A stretch of DNA of 6,108 nt from Sulfurovum sp. (GCA_024763575.1 JANTFF010000051.1:1-6108); one strand, 5' to 3'. Positions 1 through 6,108 are shown, counted from the stretch's first letter. Translations and numbers: made by a program. Notes: a model not told the origin generated them from the letters alone.

Positions 1-1079
1 ATATCATCTACCATTTGGGTTAAGTTCTCCTCCTCTTCTTCATCTGTAATAATTGGCAATCCTCGCAACATATTTAAAGTATATTGAGTATTTCGTACAG
101 CACTAGCATTTACCTCTTTGGTTGGTATTCCAAATGCTTCATCTCTAGTTTTTGTAATCATTTTATCAGCCCTAACCAAAGAGGCTATAACTGTAGATGT
201 ATTTATAAGTGAGTCTGAAAACTCTTTGTCCCTTGGGAATGCACCCATCCATTGGTGATATACTAGATTGATAGTAGCATCATAATGACCAAATTTATTA
301 GCATATTTTCTAGCTAACTTTTTAATCACATTTGAGCTAACTATATCTTGACTCATAGAGCCTGTTTGTGAAAAACTTACAGAAAAAGATTTAACCCCCT
401 CTTCGAGAGATAACAACATCTCTAATAGTTGAATAACTATTACAATAGCAGGAGGTTGTAAGGTAGCAGATAGCGGACCAAAAGACTCTCTGTTTATAGG
501 TTCATTGAGCTTTGAATACTCTGCACAGACTTTTTCTACATATTTCCAATATAAAAAGGCTTTGTCAAGTGGAAAGTTTTTGGAGTAGGGTAATAGATAA
601 GTAATTGGCCCTCCCTCTATCTCAAATATACCAGAAGCTAAAGCCACTTCTACTAGTAATCTAGCATCAGGTGTTCCATGTCTCAAACTAATAGGGGTAT
701 CATAATGAGTGACCATTTTTCTAGTAACTCTATAACCATGATTGACTAGAGGATAACCATTTAGCATATTCTCATCTGTCTCTTCAGATAGTGCCAACAT
801 CTTTTTGGCCATCTCATAATCATTTAGTCGTGTATTACTATCAATAGTGAGAGGTAGTATATCCACACCAGCGTTTACAAACTCACCATAAAGCTCAAAT
901 ACTTTATCATAAGTAGGAAATCCACCACGAGGTTGTACTAAAATTTTATCACTATTTTTAAATCTATGGGAGATAAAAAGATTTTTACTTGCACCTGTTA
1001 TAAACTCTTTAATCTCATCAAAATCAAAACTATCTGTATATGGGGTTTTGGTAATAATATTTCTTTCTGTTTGAAACAT
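1..1079 (-). CDS. glmE: Glutamate (methylaspartate) mutase, large catalytic subunit E, C-terminus beyond left edge
   Basis: Translating the minus strand from ATG 1079-1077 gives 359 codons open to the window edge; the family is about 480 residues, so roughly the last quarter is missing. The subunit is the TIM-barrel half of adenosylcobalamin-dependent glutamate mutase, which interconverts L-glutamate and (2S,3S)-3-methylaspartate by a radical carbon-skeleton rearrangement. Seen in the sequence: VQPRGG (R51), TIDSNTR (R84), LNGYPLVNHG (106-115), RHGTPDAR (R133), EGGPITYLLPY (E155, Y161, Y165), VYHQWMG (273-279) and ITKTRDEAFGIPT (K310, E314). By recalled alignment these match the Arg66/Arg100/Arg149 claw, Glu171, Tyr177, Tyr181, Lys326 and Glu330 of the Clostridium cochlearium enzyme, so the active site looks intact. 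The start lies about 15 residues later than in the clostridial protein. An AAAGGAG ribosome site (1094-1088) sits 8 nt upstream, and the ATG overlaps the stop of the small subunit. The physiological role is unknown because the downstream genes are not visible. Confidence 0.93.
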   Translation of the reverse strand, partial: MFQTERNIITKTPYTDSFDFDEIKEFITGASKNLFISHRFKNSDKILVQPRGGFPTYDKVFELYGEFVNAGVDILPLTIDSNTRLNDYEMAKKMLALSEETDENMLNGYPLVNHGYRVTRKMVTHYDTPISLRHGTPDARLLVEVALASGIFEIEGGPITYLLPYSKNFPLDKAFLYWKYVEKVCAEYSKLNEPINRESFGPLSATLQPPAIVIVIQLLEMLLSLEEGVKSFSVSFSQTGSMSQDIVSSNVIKKLARKYANKFGHYDATINLVYHQWMGAFPRDKEFSDSLINTSTVIASLVRADKMITKTRDEAFGIPTKEVNASAVRNTQYTLNMLRGLPIITDEEEEENLTQMVDD

Positions 1080-1483
1080 TAATTTTGCTCCTTTAGAGTA
1101 TTTTCTATAATATCTAATCCCTCATTTAAATCAATCTGATGAAAAACCAAATCATAACCATAAGCTCTATATTTTTGTGTCATCTCTTTGGCATTTGCTT
1201 CACCAACACTTAGATTGCCCCCAATAGCAAATAGTACTCCATCTAAATCAAATCTACTTTTGAGAAATAGTAAATCTCTACTCCAACCCTCTGCTTCACC
1301 ATTAAGTGATGATATTAGTAATACATCTGCATCTGTCTCAATGACTGCATCTATAAACTCTTCGAGATATGTATTTACCCCCAAATTAAATACTTCAAAT
1401 CCTCTCTCTTTGAGCGAAATCTCTATAAGCCTATTGGCTACTACATGAATATCATTTCCTACTACACCAGTAACAACTCTCAT
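1079..1483 (-). CDS. glmS: Glutamate (methylaspartate) mutase, small cobalamin-binding subunit S
   Basis: This 134-residue protein has the length and layout of the sigma/S subunit of glutamate mutase, a Rossmann-like domain that holds cobalamin base-off/His-on and docks on subunit E. The signature DxHxxG-x41-SxL-x(26-28)-GG is present with exact spacing: D11-I-H13, then S58-S-L60 after 41 residues, then G88-G89 after 27. The cobalt-ligating His13 and its Asp11 partner are kept, but the motif's Gly is Ala16 (codon GCC). GGNLSVG (88-94) matches the family's GGNIVVG. The start is supported by AAGG at 1494-1491, 7 nt upstream. The TAA stop shares its last A with the ATG of subunit E (TAATG), so translation is probably coupled. 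The symbol glmS is the mutase name and must not be confused with glucosamine-6-phosphate synthase. No mutL-type activator lies between the two subunits, unlike the clostridial operon. Confidence 0.92.
   Translation of the reverse strand: MRVVTGVVGNDIHVVANRLIEISLKERGFEVFNLGVNTYLEEFIDAVIETDADVLLISSLNGEAEGWSRDLLFLKSRFDLDGVLFAIGGNLSVGEANAKEMTQKYRAYGYDLVFHQIDLNEGLDIIENTLKEQN
1088..1094 (-). promoter_or_regulatory. Ribosome binding site of glmE
   Basis: The minus strand reads AAAGGAG, 8 nt before the ATG at 1079. It lies inside the last codons of the small-subunit gene. It is the strongest Shine-Dalgarno sequence in the window and fixes the start of the large subunit, giving it both its own ribosome site and a one-base stop/start overlap. 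Confidence 0.75.
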
Positions 1484-1508
1484 TTACAAACCTTTTTTTG
1501 GTGGTAAA

Positions 1509-1514
1509 ATTTTA
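1509..1514 (-). promoter_or_regulatory. Possible -10 element for the mutase genes
   Basis: The minus strand reads TAAAAT at 1514-1509, 25 nt before the glmS start. A weak -35-like TTAAAC lies 16 nt further upstream. The hexamer is part of a perfect 10-bp palindrome, TAAAATTTTA (1505-1514). In such AT-rich DNA this resemblance could be chance. Confidence 0.25.
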
Positions 1515-1568
1515 TCGGATATTGTTTAAGGTTTAATAATGTTGTGGGTATAGTTATCAAAAAATCAA

Positions 1569-1597
1569 TTAAAATAAAATAAATTTTAAGATACAAT
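1569..1597 (+). promoter_or_regulatory. Probable sigma-70-type promoter of metK
   Basis: TACAAT at 1592-1597 is a good -10 match. TTAAAA at 1569-1574 is a partial -35 (4 of 6 to TTGACA) with a 17-nt spacer that is very AT-rich, as is usual for Campylobacterota promoters. Transcription starting about 7 nt downstream would give a leader of only some 20 nt, which holds the ribosome site at 1616-1619 and leaves no room for a SAM riboswitch. Confidence 0.4.
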
Positions 1598-1615
1598 ACG
1601 CACAATATTAAATAT

Positions 1616-1619
1616 AGGA
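1616..1619 (+). promoter_or_regulatory. Ribosome binding site of metK
   Basis: AGGA followed by an A-rich stretch lies 6 nt before the ATG at 1626. It supports that start, which also gives the MYLFTSE N-terminus typical of Campylobacterota MetK. Confidence 0.65.
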
Positions 1620-1625
1620 AAAAGT

Positions 1626-2825
1626 ATGTATCTATTCACAAGTGAAGTTGTAAGTGCTGGTCATCCTGACAAGTGTGCTGATATTATTGCAGATAGTATT
1701 GTTGATAAATTGATTATAGGTGATAGTAAATCAAGAGTTGCATCAGAAGTTTTTGTAGCAGGTAAACATGTAATTATCGGTGGAGAGGTTACTTCAAATA
1801 CAAATTTAACTACAGAAGATTATGAAAAGATTGTCCATGATGCACTAGTTAAGATTGGTTATAATGGTAATCCATACTTTACAAGAGAAGAGTGTCTGCA
1901 TCCTGAAGATGTAGAGGTGCAAGTACTTTTAAATTCACAATCTCCTGATATTAACCAAGGTGTTGACCAAGAAAATGGAGATATAGGGGCTGGTGACCAA
2001 GGTATAATGTTTGGATATGCTGATATTGAAACAGATAACTATATGCCAAGTGCTATTACTTATGCAAGAATACTTATGGAAAAAGTATATGAGTATGCCA
2101 AAGCCAACCCATCACAACTTGGAGTTGATATTAAAACACAAGTAACTATGGATTATGGATGTAAAGATAATTTTGAAAACTGTAAACCTCAAAAAATTCA
2201 TACTATAGTAGTATCAGCTCCATGTGTATCAAATATGAGTATAGATGAGGTTAGAGAGCTTATAGGTGGATTAATAGAAGATACAGGATTACCAAAAGAG
2301 TTATATAACAAAGAGGATTGTATTATTCATATAAATCCAACAGGTAAATATGTATCACACTCTTCACTTCATGATTCAGGACTAACAGGACGAAAACTTA
2401 TTGTTGATAGTTTTGGAGGTTATGCACCAATAGGTGGAGGGGCTCAAAGTTCAAAAGATTATACCAAAGTTGACCGTTCAGGACTTTATGCTAGTCGTTA
2501 TATTGCTAAACATATTGTAGCATCAGGTTTAGCTAAAAAGTGTGTAGTTCAAATATCTTATGCTATTGGAGTAGCAAGACCAACTTCAGTTGCCGTTGAT
2601 ACCTATGGTACAGTAATTAATGGATTAGATGATGACAAATTATCTCAGTTTGTTACGGACAGTTTCCCATTAACTCCAAACTGGATTACTAGAAAATTTA
2701 ATCTCGATAAACCATCAGAGGATACATTTTTGTATGCAGTCGTAGCAAGTCGTGGACAAGTAGGGCAGAGTGATTATCCTTGGGAACAGCTTGATAGTTT
2801 AGAACTCTTTGAGAGATTAAAATAG
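1626..2825 (+). CDS. metK: S-adenosylmethionine synthetase (methionine adenosyltransferase)
   Basis: This 399-residue cytosolic enzyme makes S-adenosylmethionine from methionine and ATP, releasing phosphate and pyrophosphate; it normally works as a tetramer. The N-terminal FTSEVVSAGHPDK (4-16) carries the ATP-site His13, Asp15 and Lys16. Signature 1 is GAGDQGIMFGYA (121-132). DSGLTGRKLIVDSFGG (250-265) leads to the signature-2 loop GGGAQSSKD (270-278), followed by YTKVDRSGLYASRY. The loop has Gln274 where E. coli and most bacteria have Phe (GGGAFSGKD). I recall the same Gln in Campylobacter jejuni MetK, so it is a lineage trait rather than damage. The length is slightly above E. coli's 384 residues. 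The gene is divergent from the mutase pair and first in a plus-strand run, with the ligase gene 5 bp downstream. The assignment is secure. Confidence 0.98.
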   Translation: MYLFTSEVVSAGHPDKCADIIADSIVDKLIIGDSKSRVASEVFVAGKHVIIGGEVTSNTNLTTEDYEKIVHDALVKIGYNGNPYFTREECLHPEDVEVQVLLNSQSPDINQGVDQENGDIGAGDQGIMFGYADIETDNYMPSAITYARILMEKVYEYAKANPSQLGVDIKTQVTMDYGCKDNFENCKPQKIHTIVVSAPCVSNMSIDEVRELIGGLIEDTGLPKELYNKEDCIIHINPTGKYVSHSSLHDSGLTGRKLIVDSFGGYAPIGGGAQSSKDYTKVDRSGLYASRYIAKHIVASGLAKKCVVQISYAIGVARPTSVAVDTYGTVINGLDDDKLSQFVTDSFPLTPNWITRKFNLDKPSEDTFLYAVVASRGQVGQSDYPWEQLDSLELFERLK

Positions 2826-2830
2826 TATCT

Positions 2831-2875
2831 ATGATTAGATTTTTATGGTTAATAGTACCATTTATACTATTAGCA
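2831..2875 (+). other. Predicted Sec signal peptide of the DNA ligase
   Basis: The first 15 residues are Met-Ile-Arg followed by a run made almost entirely of Phe, Leu, Ile, Val, Trp and Pro, ending in Leu-Leu-Ala before Asp-Lys. This has the n-region, h-region and small-residue cleavage site of a short signal peptide. The catalytic domain begins soon after, with Lys39 only 24 residues from the predicted cut. The call is by eye; an uncleaved membrane anchor is the alternative. Confidence 0.65.
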
Positions 2876-3631
2876 GACAAACCAAATCTTTTACTGCTAA
2901 AAGTCTATAAAGACCAAAATATAACTGGTTGGGTAATGAGTGAAAAGCTTGATGGTATTAGAGCATATTGGAATGGGAAAAAGCTATTAACTAGAAATGG
3001 AAAAGATATTTATCTTCCATCATGGTTTACCAAAGATTTCCCACCCTTTGAACTTGATGGTGAACTATGGACAAAAAGAAAAAATTTTGAATATATATCT
3101 TCTGTAGTGCTAGGAAGTGCATATCCTGAAAATTGGGAGAGATTTACCTATAATATATTTGAAGTTCCCAATGCCAAAGGTGGACTATTTGAGAGATTAT
3201 CAAAAGTAAAGCCTTATGAGAGTAAAATTTTAAAAATTATTCCACAAATTAAAGTTAAAAACAAAGACCATCTTCAGAAATTTCTAAAAGAGATAGAGGC
3301 AAAAGGTGGAGAGGGTGTAGTAGTGCGTGACCCAAATAGTCTATATATTTCCAAAAGAACAAGTAAAGCACTTAAAGTAAAAAGTTTTTATGATACAGAG
3401 TGTAAAGTTATAAGACATATTAAGGGACATGGAAAGTTCAAAGGTATGTTAGGTTCATTAGAGTGTAGATTAGAAAATGGAACTCTATTTAAAATAGGAT
3501 CAGGGTTTACAAACCAAGAGAGAAAAAATCCTCCACCCATTGGTAGTATCATAACATTTAAATATAAAGAGTTTACAAAGTATGGGAAACCAAGGTTTCC
3601 TGTGTTTTTGAGGATTAGAAAAAGTAAATAA
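2831..3631 (+). CDS. LigE-type minimal ATP-dependent DNA ligase with signal peptide
   Basis: This 266-residue protein seals nicks in DNA using ATP through a covalent lysine-AMP. Adenylation-domain motifs appear in order: motif I EKLDGIR with the nucleophile Lys39, motif Ia TRNG (54-57), motif III ELDGELW (74-80), motif IIIa YNIFEVP (107-113), motif IV GGEGVVVRDP (159-168) and motif V LKVK (181-184). The remaining C-terminal part is an OB fold with GSGFT and a terminal GKPRFPVFLRIR. There is no N-terminal DNA-binding domain, as expected for the small LigE class. Residues 1-15 are a basic start plus a hydrophobic run ending ILLA|DKP, which looks like a Sec signal peptide, so the mature ligase is probably periplasmic. 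Links of this family to DNA uptake or extracellular DNA come from the literature and are not shown here. The ribosome site is weak; the start 5 bp after metK suggests readthrough or coupling. Confidence 0.92.
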   Translation: MIRFLWLIVPFILLADKPNLLLLKVYKDQNITGWVMSEKLDGIRAYWNGKKLLTRNGKDIYLPSWFTKDFPPFELDGELWTKRKNFEYISSVVLGSAYPENWERFTYNIFEVPNAKGGLFERLSKVKPYESKILKIIPQIKVKNKDHLQKFLKEIEAKGGEGVVVRDPNSLYISKRTSKALKVKSFYDTECKVIRHIKGHGKFKGMLGSLECRLENGTLFKIGSGFTNQERKNPPPIGSIITFKYKEFTKYGKPRFPVFLRIRKSK

Positions 3632-3647
3632 GTATAAAAAAATTAAA

Positions 3648-3652
3648 AAGGA
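3648..3652 (+). promoter_or_regulatory. Ribosome binding site of wlbA
   Basis: AAGGA lies 5 nt before the ATG at 3658, inside the 26-bp gap after the ligase gene. It is the clearest ribosome site on the plus strand and fixes the [11 protein letters not shown] start, which agrees with the family N-terminus. Confidence 0.7.
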
Positions 3653-3657
3653 ATATA

Positions 3658-4617
3658 ATGAAAAACTTTGGATTGATAGGAGCATCAGGTTATATAGCTC
3701 CAAGACATATGAAAGCAATCAAAGAGACAGGTAATAATCTAGTAGCAGCCCTTGACCCTTATGATGGAATAGGAATTATGGATAGTAATTTTCCTGAAGC
3801 TAATTTTTTTACAGAATTTGAAAGATTTGATAGATTTGTAGATAAATATAGAAGAGATACAGGTAAAAAAATAGATTATATGTCTATATGTTCTCCAAAC
3901 TATCTACATGACTCACATATAAGGTTTGCTCTAAGAAGTGGAGCAGATGCTATATGTGAAAAACCATTAGTTCTAAATCCTTGGAATATAGACCAACTAA
4001 AAATTATAGAGCAAGAGACAGGTAAAAAAGTAAATAATATATTACAGTTAAGACTGCATCAATCTATTATAGCTCTAAAAGAGAAAGTAACAAAAGAGTT
4101 AGCCCAAAATCCAAATAAAGTATATGATATAGATTTGACATATCTAACAAGTAGAGGGAAATGGTATTTTGTATCATGGAAAGGCGACCAATCAAAATCG
4201 GGTGGGATTGCTAGTAATATTGGTGTGCATTTTTATGATATGCTTACATGGATATTTGGAGATGTCAAAGAGAATATAGTACACCTAAAAACACCATATG
4301 CCAATGCTGGTTATTTGCAACTTGCAAATGCAAATGTTAGATGGTTTTTATCTGTAAATTATGACTATATCCCTGATGACATTAAAGCAACAGGTCAAAG
4401 AACCTATAGAAGTATAACTGTAGATAACCAAGAGATAGAGTTTAGTGGTGGATTTACTGATTTACATACTAGAAGTTATGAAGAGATACTAAAAGGAAAT
4501 GGTTTTGGATTAGAAGAAGCTTATAGCTCTATTAATACCGTATCAACTATTAGAAACTTAGAACCTGTCGGACTCAAAGGTGAGTATCATCCATTTTGTA
4601 CGAAGGTAATTGGATAA
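3658..4617 (+). CDS. wlbA: UDP-N-acetyl-glucosaminuronate 3-dehydrogenase (WlbA/WbpB, Gfo/Idh/MocA family)
   Basis: This 319-residue cytosolic NAD-dependent oxidoreductase should oxidise C3 of UDP-2-acetamido-2-deoxy-glucuronic acid to the 3-keto sugar, the first step specific to diacetamido-glucuronate synthesis. In the characterised WlbA family the cofactor is recycled with 2-oxoglutarate. The N-terminal Rossmann motif is [11 protein letters not shown] (8-18). SICSPNYLH (76-84) and CEKPL (100-104, Lys102) follow. The C-terminal substrate domain has TSRGKWY (164-170), SWKGD (173-177), [10 protein letters not shown] (187-196, with His191 the probable catalytic His), [31 protein letters not shown] and a final HPFC. 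These match Bordetella WlbA almost block for block from memory. The next two genes encode the transferases acting on its product, which supports the substrate. The stop overlaps the next start as TAATG. A related 3-dehydrogenase acting on another UDP-uronate is the main alternative. Confidence 0.93.
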   Translation: MKNFGLIGASGYIAPRHMKAIKETGNNLVAALDPYDGIGIMDSNFPEANFFTEFERFDRFVDKYRRDTGKKIDYMSICSPNYLHDSHIRFALRSGADAICEKPLVLNPWNIDQLKIIEQETGKKVNNILQLRLHQSIIALKEKVTKELAQNPNKVYDIDLTYLTSRGKWYFVSWKGDQSKSGGIASNIGVHFYDMLTWIFGDVKENIVHLKTPYANAGYLQLANANVRWFLSVNYDYIPDDIKATGQRTYRSITVDNQEIEFSGGFTDLHTRSYEEILKGNGFGLEEAYSSINTVSTIRNLEPVGLKGEYHPFCTKVIG

Positions 4618-5186
4618 TGTCAAACTATTTTGCCCATGATACAGCTATACTTGATAACAATATAATTATAGGAGACAGTAGTAAAATATGGCACTTTTGC
4701 CATATCTTATCAGATACAACTATAGGTAAAAACTGTTCATTGGGACAAAACTGTGTAGTTGGACCAAAAGTAAATATAGGAGATGGTGTAAAAGTTCAAA
4801 ATAATGTATCTATATATGAGGGTGTAGAGATAGAAGATGATGTATTTTTAGGTCCATCTATGGTATTTACCAATGTGATTAATCCTCGTGCTTTTATTCA
4901 AAGAAAAGATGAGTTTAAAAAAACACTGCTTAAAAAAGGTTGTTCTATTGGAGCAAATGCTACCATAGTGTGTGGTATAACCATAGGTGAATATGCTCTA
5001 ATTGGAAGTGGAGCAGTGGTAAATAGAGATGTAAAACCGTATGCTCTTATGGTAGGAGTTCCATCTCGGCAGATAGGTTGGGTTGGAATAAGTGGCAACA
5101 CTTTAGAGTTTATAGAAAATAGAGCAGAGGATGAGTTTGCCTATTATGAACTGATAGAAAATAGTTTAAGAGTAGAAAGAAAATAA
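4617..5186 (+). CDS. wbpD: UDP-2-acetamido-3-amino-2,3-dideoxy-glucuronate N-acetyltransferase (WbpD/WlbB)
   Basis: This 189-residue left-handed beta-helix acyltransferase should acetylate the C3 amino group made by the aminotransferase encoded next, using acetyl-CoA; the family acts as a trimer. Hexapeptide-repeat turns run through residues 12-80 and 110-150 (for example [19 protein letters not shown]). Family blocks [54 protein letters not shown] and [19 protein letters not shown] are all present. The insertion between VINPR and KKGCSIG is the characteristic loop of this family. I chose ATG 4617 over an in-frame TTG at 4596: it overlaps the wlbA stop by one base (TAATG), has GAAGG 10 nt upstream, and gives a length close to the roughly 190 residues of Pseudomonas WbpD. 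The wbpE ATG follows one base after the stop. Confidence 0.93.
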   Translation: MSNYFAHDTAILDNNIIIGDSSKIWHFCHILSDTTIGKNCSLGQNCVVGPKVNIGDGVKVQNNVSIYEGVEIEDDVFLGPSMVFTNVINPRAFIQRKDEFKKTLLKKGCSIGANATIVCGITIGEYALIGSGAVVNRDVKPYALMVGVPSRQIGWVGISGNTLEFIENRAEDEFAYYELIENSLRVERK

Positions 5187-5187
5187 C

Positions 5188-6108
5188 ATGAAAATAGATT
5201 TTGCAAATTTACAATATCAATATCAACTTTATAAAACAGATATAGATAAAGCTATCCACAGTGTTTTAGACAAATCAAACTATATTATGGGAAACGAAGT
5301 TCGAGAGTTTGAAGAGAATTTAGAGAAGTTTACAGAAGCAAAACACGCTATAACTTGTGGAAGTGGAACAGATGCACTACTTTTATCTATGATGGCACTT
5401 GATATAAAACCAGGTGATGAAGTGATAACAACACCATTTACTTTTATAGCAACAGCTGAAACTATTGCTTTTTTAGGAGCAACACCTGTATTTGTAGATA
5501 TAGATGAGCAAACTTATAATATTGACTTAGATAAAATAGAAGAGAAAATTACATCTAAAACAAAAGCTATAATGCCAGTAAGCTTATATGGACAACCAGC
5601 TAAATTAGATAAAATAGAATCAATTGCACAAAAACATAATCTAAAAGTAATAATTGATGGAGCTCAAAGTTTTGGAGCTACTTTCAAAGGAAAATCAGAA
5701 GTTCACTATGCTGATATATTTACGACAAGTTTCTTCCCTGCTAAACCACTTGGGTGTTTTGGCGATGGTGGAGCAGTATTGACAAATAGTGATGAGTTAG
5801 CTACAAAAATGAAACACCTTAGAGTTCATGGACAGAACAAAAGATACCATCATAAATATATAGGACTTGGTGCTAGAATGGATACTATTCAATGTGCTAT
5901 TGTTAATGTCAAGTTAAAATATTATAAAAAAGATTTGGCTTTGCGTCAAGAGGTGGCATCTAAATATAGTGAAAAATTAAAAGATAAAGATATAATATTA
6001 CCTTTTATCAATCCTGAAGCAACTTCTGCTTTTGCTCAATACTCTATTAGAGTTCAAAATAGAGATGAAATTCAAGCCAAATTAAAAGAGCAAGGTATCC
6101 CTACAGCT
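5188..6108 (+). CDS. wbpE: UDP-2-acetamido-3-keto-glucuronate aminotransferase (WbpE/WlbC, DegT/DnrJ/EryC1 family), C-terminus beyond right edge
   Basis: The frame is open from ATG 5188 to the window end, giving 307 codons; the family is about 360 residues, so some 50 are missing. It is a PLP-dependent fold-type I aminotransferase that should move an amino group from glutamate to the 3-keto sugar made by WlbA, giving the 3-amino intermediate used by WbpD. Seen in the translation: CGSGTDALLL (57-66), TPFTFIATAE (82-91), VDIDEQTYNID (103-113), SLYGQPA (132-138), DGAQSFGA (Asp157, PLP-nitrogen partner), TSFFPAKPLGCFGDGG (Lys186, the Schiff-base lysine) and LRVHGQNKRYHHKYIGLGARMDTIQ. These fit WbpE from Pseudomonas better than ArnB- or PseC-type members, and the neighbours agree. 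Only weak purine-rich sequence precedes the ATG, so translation is probably coupled to wbpD, whose stop lies one base upstream. Confidence 0.92.
   Translation, partial: MKIDFANLQYQYQLYKTDIDKAIHSVLDKSNYIMGNEVREFEENLEKFTEAKHAITCGSGTDALLLSMMALDIKPGDEVITTPFTFIATAETIAFLGATPVFVDIDEQTYNIDLDKIEEKITSKTKAIMPVSLYGQPAKLDKIESIAQKHNLKVIIDGAQSFGATFKGKSEVHYADIFTTSFFPAKPLGCFGDGGAVLTNSDELATKMKHLRVHGQNKRYHHKYIGLGARMDTIQCAIVNVKLKYYKKDLALRQEVASKYSEKLKDKDIILPFINPEATSAFAQYSIRVQNRDEIQAKLKEQGIPTA

Noticed and set aside
1188..1448. 86-codon open frame on the plus strand
   Set aside because: It lies wholly antisense within the mutase small-subunit gene, whose motifs are clear. Its translation is Ser/Leu/Asn-rich with no recognisable domain.
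1598..1625. SAM or cobalamin riboswitch upstream of metK
   Set aside because: The leader between the probable promoter and the ATG is only about 20-28 nt, too short for any known aptamer of these classes, and shows no helices.
2811..2830. Intrinsic terminator between metK and the ligase gene
   Set aside because: There is no inverted repeat followed by a T run in the end of metK or the 5-bp gap, so the two genes are probably co-transcribed.
2698..2880. 60-codon open frame on the minus strand across the metK/ligase junction
   Set aside because: It is antisense to the conserved MetK C-terminus and the ligase start, with no ribosome site or family features that I can see.
3608..3638. Possible promoter for wlbA: TTGAGG (3608-3613) and TATAAA (3633-3638)
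   Set aside because: The spacer is 19 nt, the -35 lies in the ligase coding end, and TATAAA-like strings are common in such AT-rich DNA. Readthrough from upstream is equally likely.
3500..3718. 72-codon open frame on the minus strand, rich in Leu, Phe and Tyr, resembling a membrane peptide
   Set aside because: The hydrophobic look comes from antisense reading of Lys-rich, AT-rich coding DNA of the ligase OB domain and the wlbA start.
4632..5060. Tandem DNA repeat in wbpD
   Set aside because: The periodicity is at protein level (hexapeptide repeats of the beta-helix); the bases themselves do not repeat as DNA units.
4898..5101. 67-codon open frame on the minus strand
   Set aside because: It is antisense to the hexapeptide repeats of WbpD; the repeated Pro/Ile pattern mirrors that repeat.

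Overview
The window is AT-rich, densely coded bacterial DNA, most likely from a member of the Campylobacterota (Sulfurimonas/Sulfurovum/Arcobacter-like; genus not determined). The main clue is MetK, whose N-terminus and its GGGAQSSKD loop match the Campylobacter-type enzyme as I remember it. A small, apparently exported ATP-dependent DNA ligase and the strong preference for A/T-ending codons fit the same group. This assignment is by recall, not by search.

Left part (1-1483, minus strand): a two-gene unit for coenzyme-B12-dependent glutamate (methylaspartate) mutase. The small cobalamin-binding subunit (1079-1483) comes first in transcription and overlaps the large catalytic subunit by one base (TAATG). 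The large subunit runs off the left edge with 359 codons visible. It keeps the substrate-binding residues known from the clostridial enzyme. The small subunit has Ala in place of the last Gly of the DxHxxG cobalamin motif.

Middle (1484-1625): a 142-bp divergent intergenic region with a plausible promoter for metK and a weaker one for the mutase genes. This is the longest stretch without a gene.

Right part (1626-6108, plus strand): metK (S-adenosylmethionine synthetase), then a signal-peptide-bearing LigE-type DNA ligase 5 bp later. After a 26-bp gap come three tightly packed genes, wlbA/wbpB, wbpD/wlbB and wbpE/wlbC (the last cut by the right edge). Together these three convert UDP-GlcNAc-uronic acid to UDP-2,3-diacetamido-2,3-dideoxy-glucuronic acid by C3 oxidation, C3 transamination and N-acetylation. 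That sugar nucleotide is a precursor of O-antigen, capsule or glycan chains. The preceding 6-dehydrogenase (WbpA type) and any following 2-epimerase (WbpI type) are not in the window, so this is probably the edge of a surface-polysaccharide locus.

No RNA genes, insertion sequences, CRISPR arrays or long repeats were seen. The least expected element is the glutamate mutase pair; no clearly undescribed system is visible.
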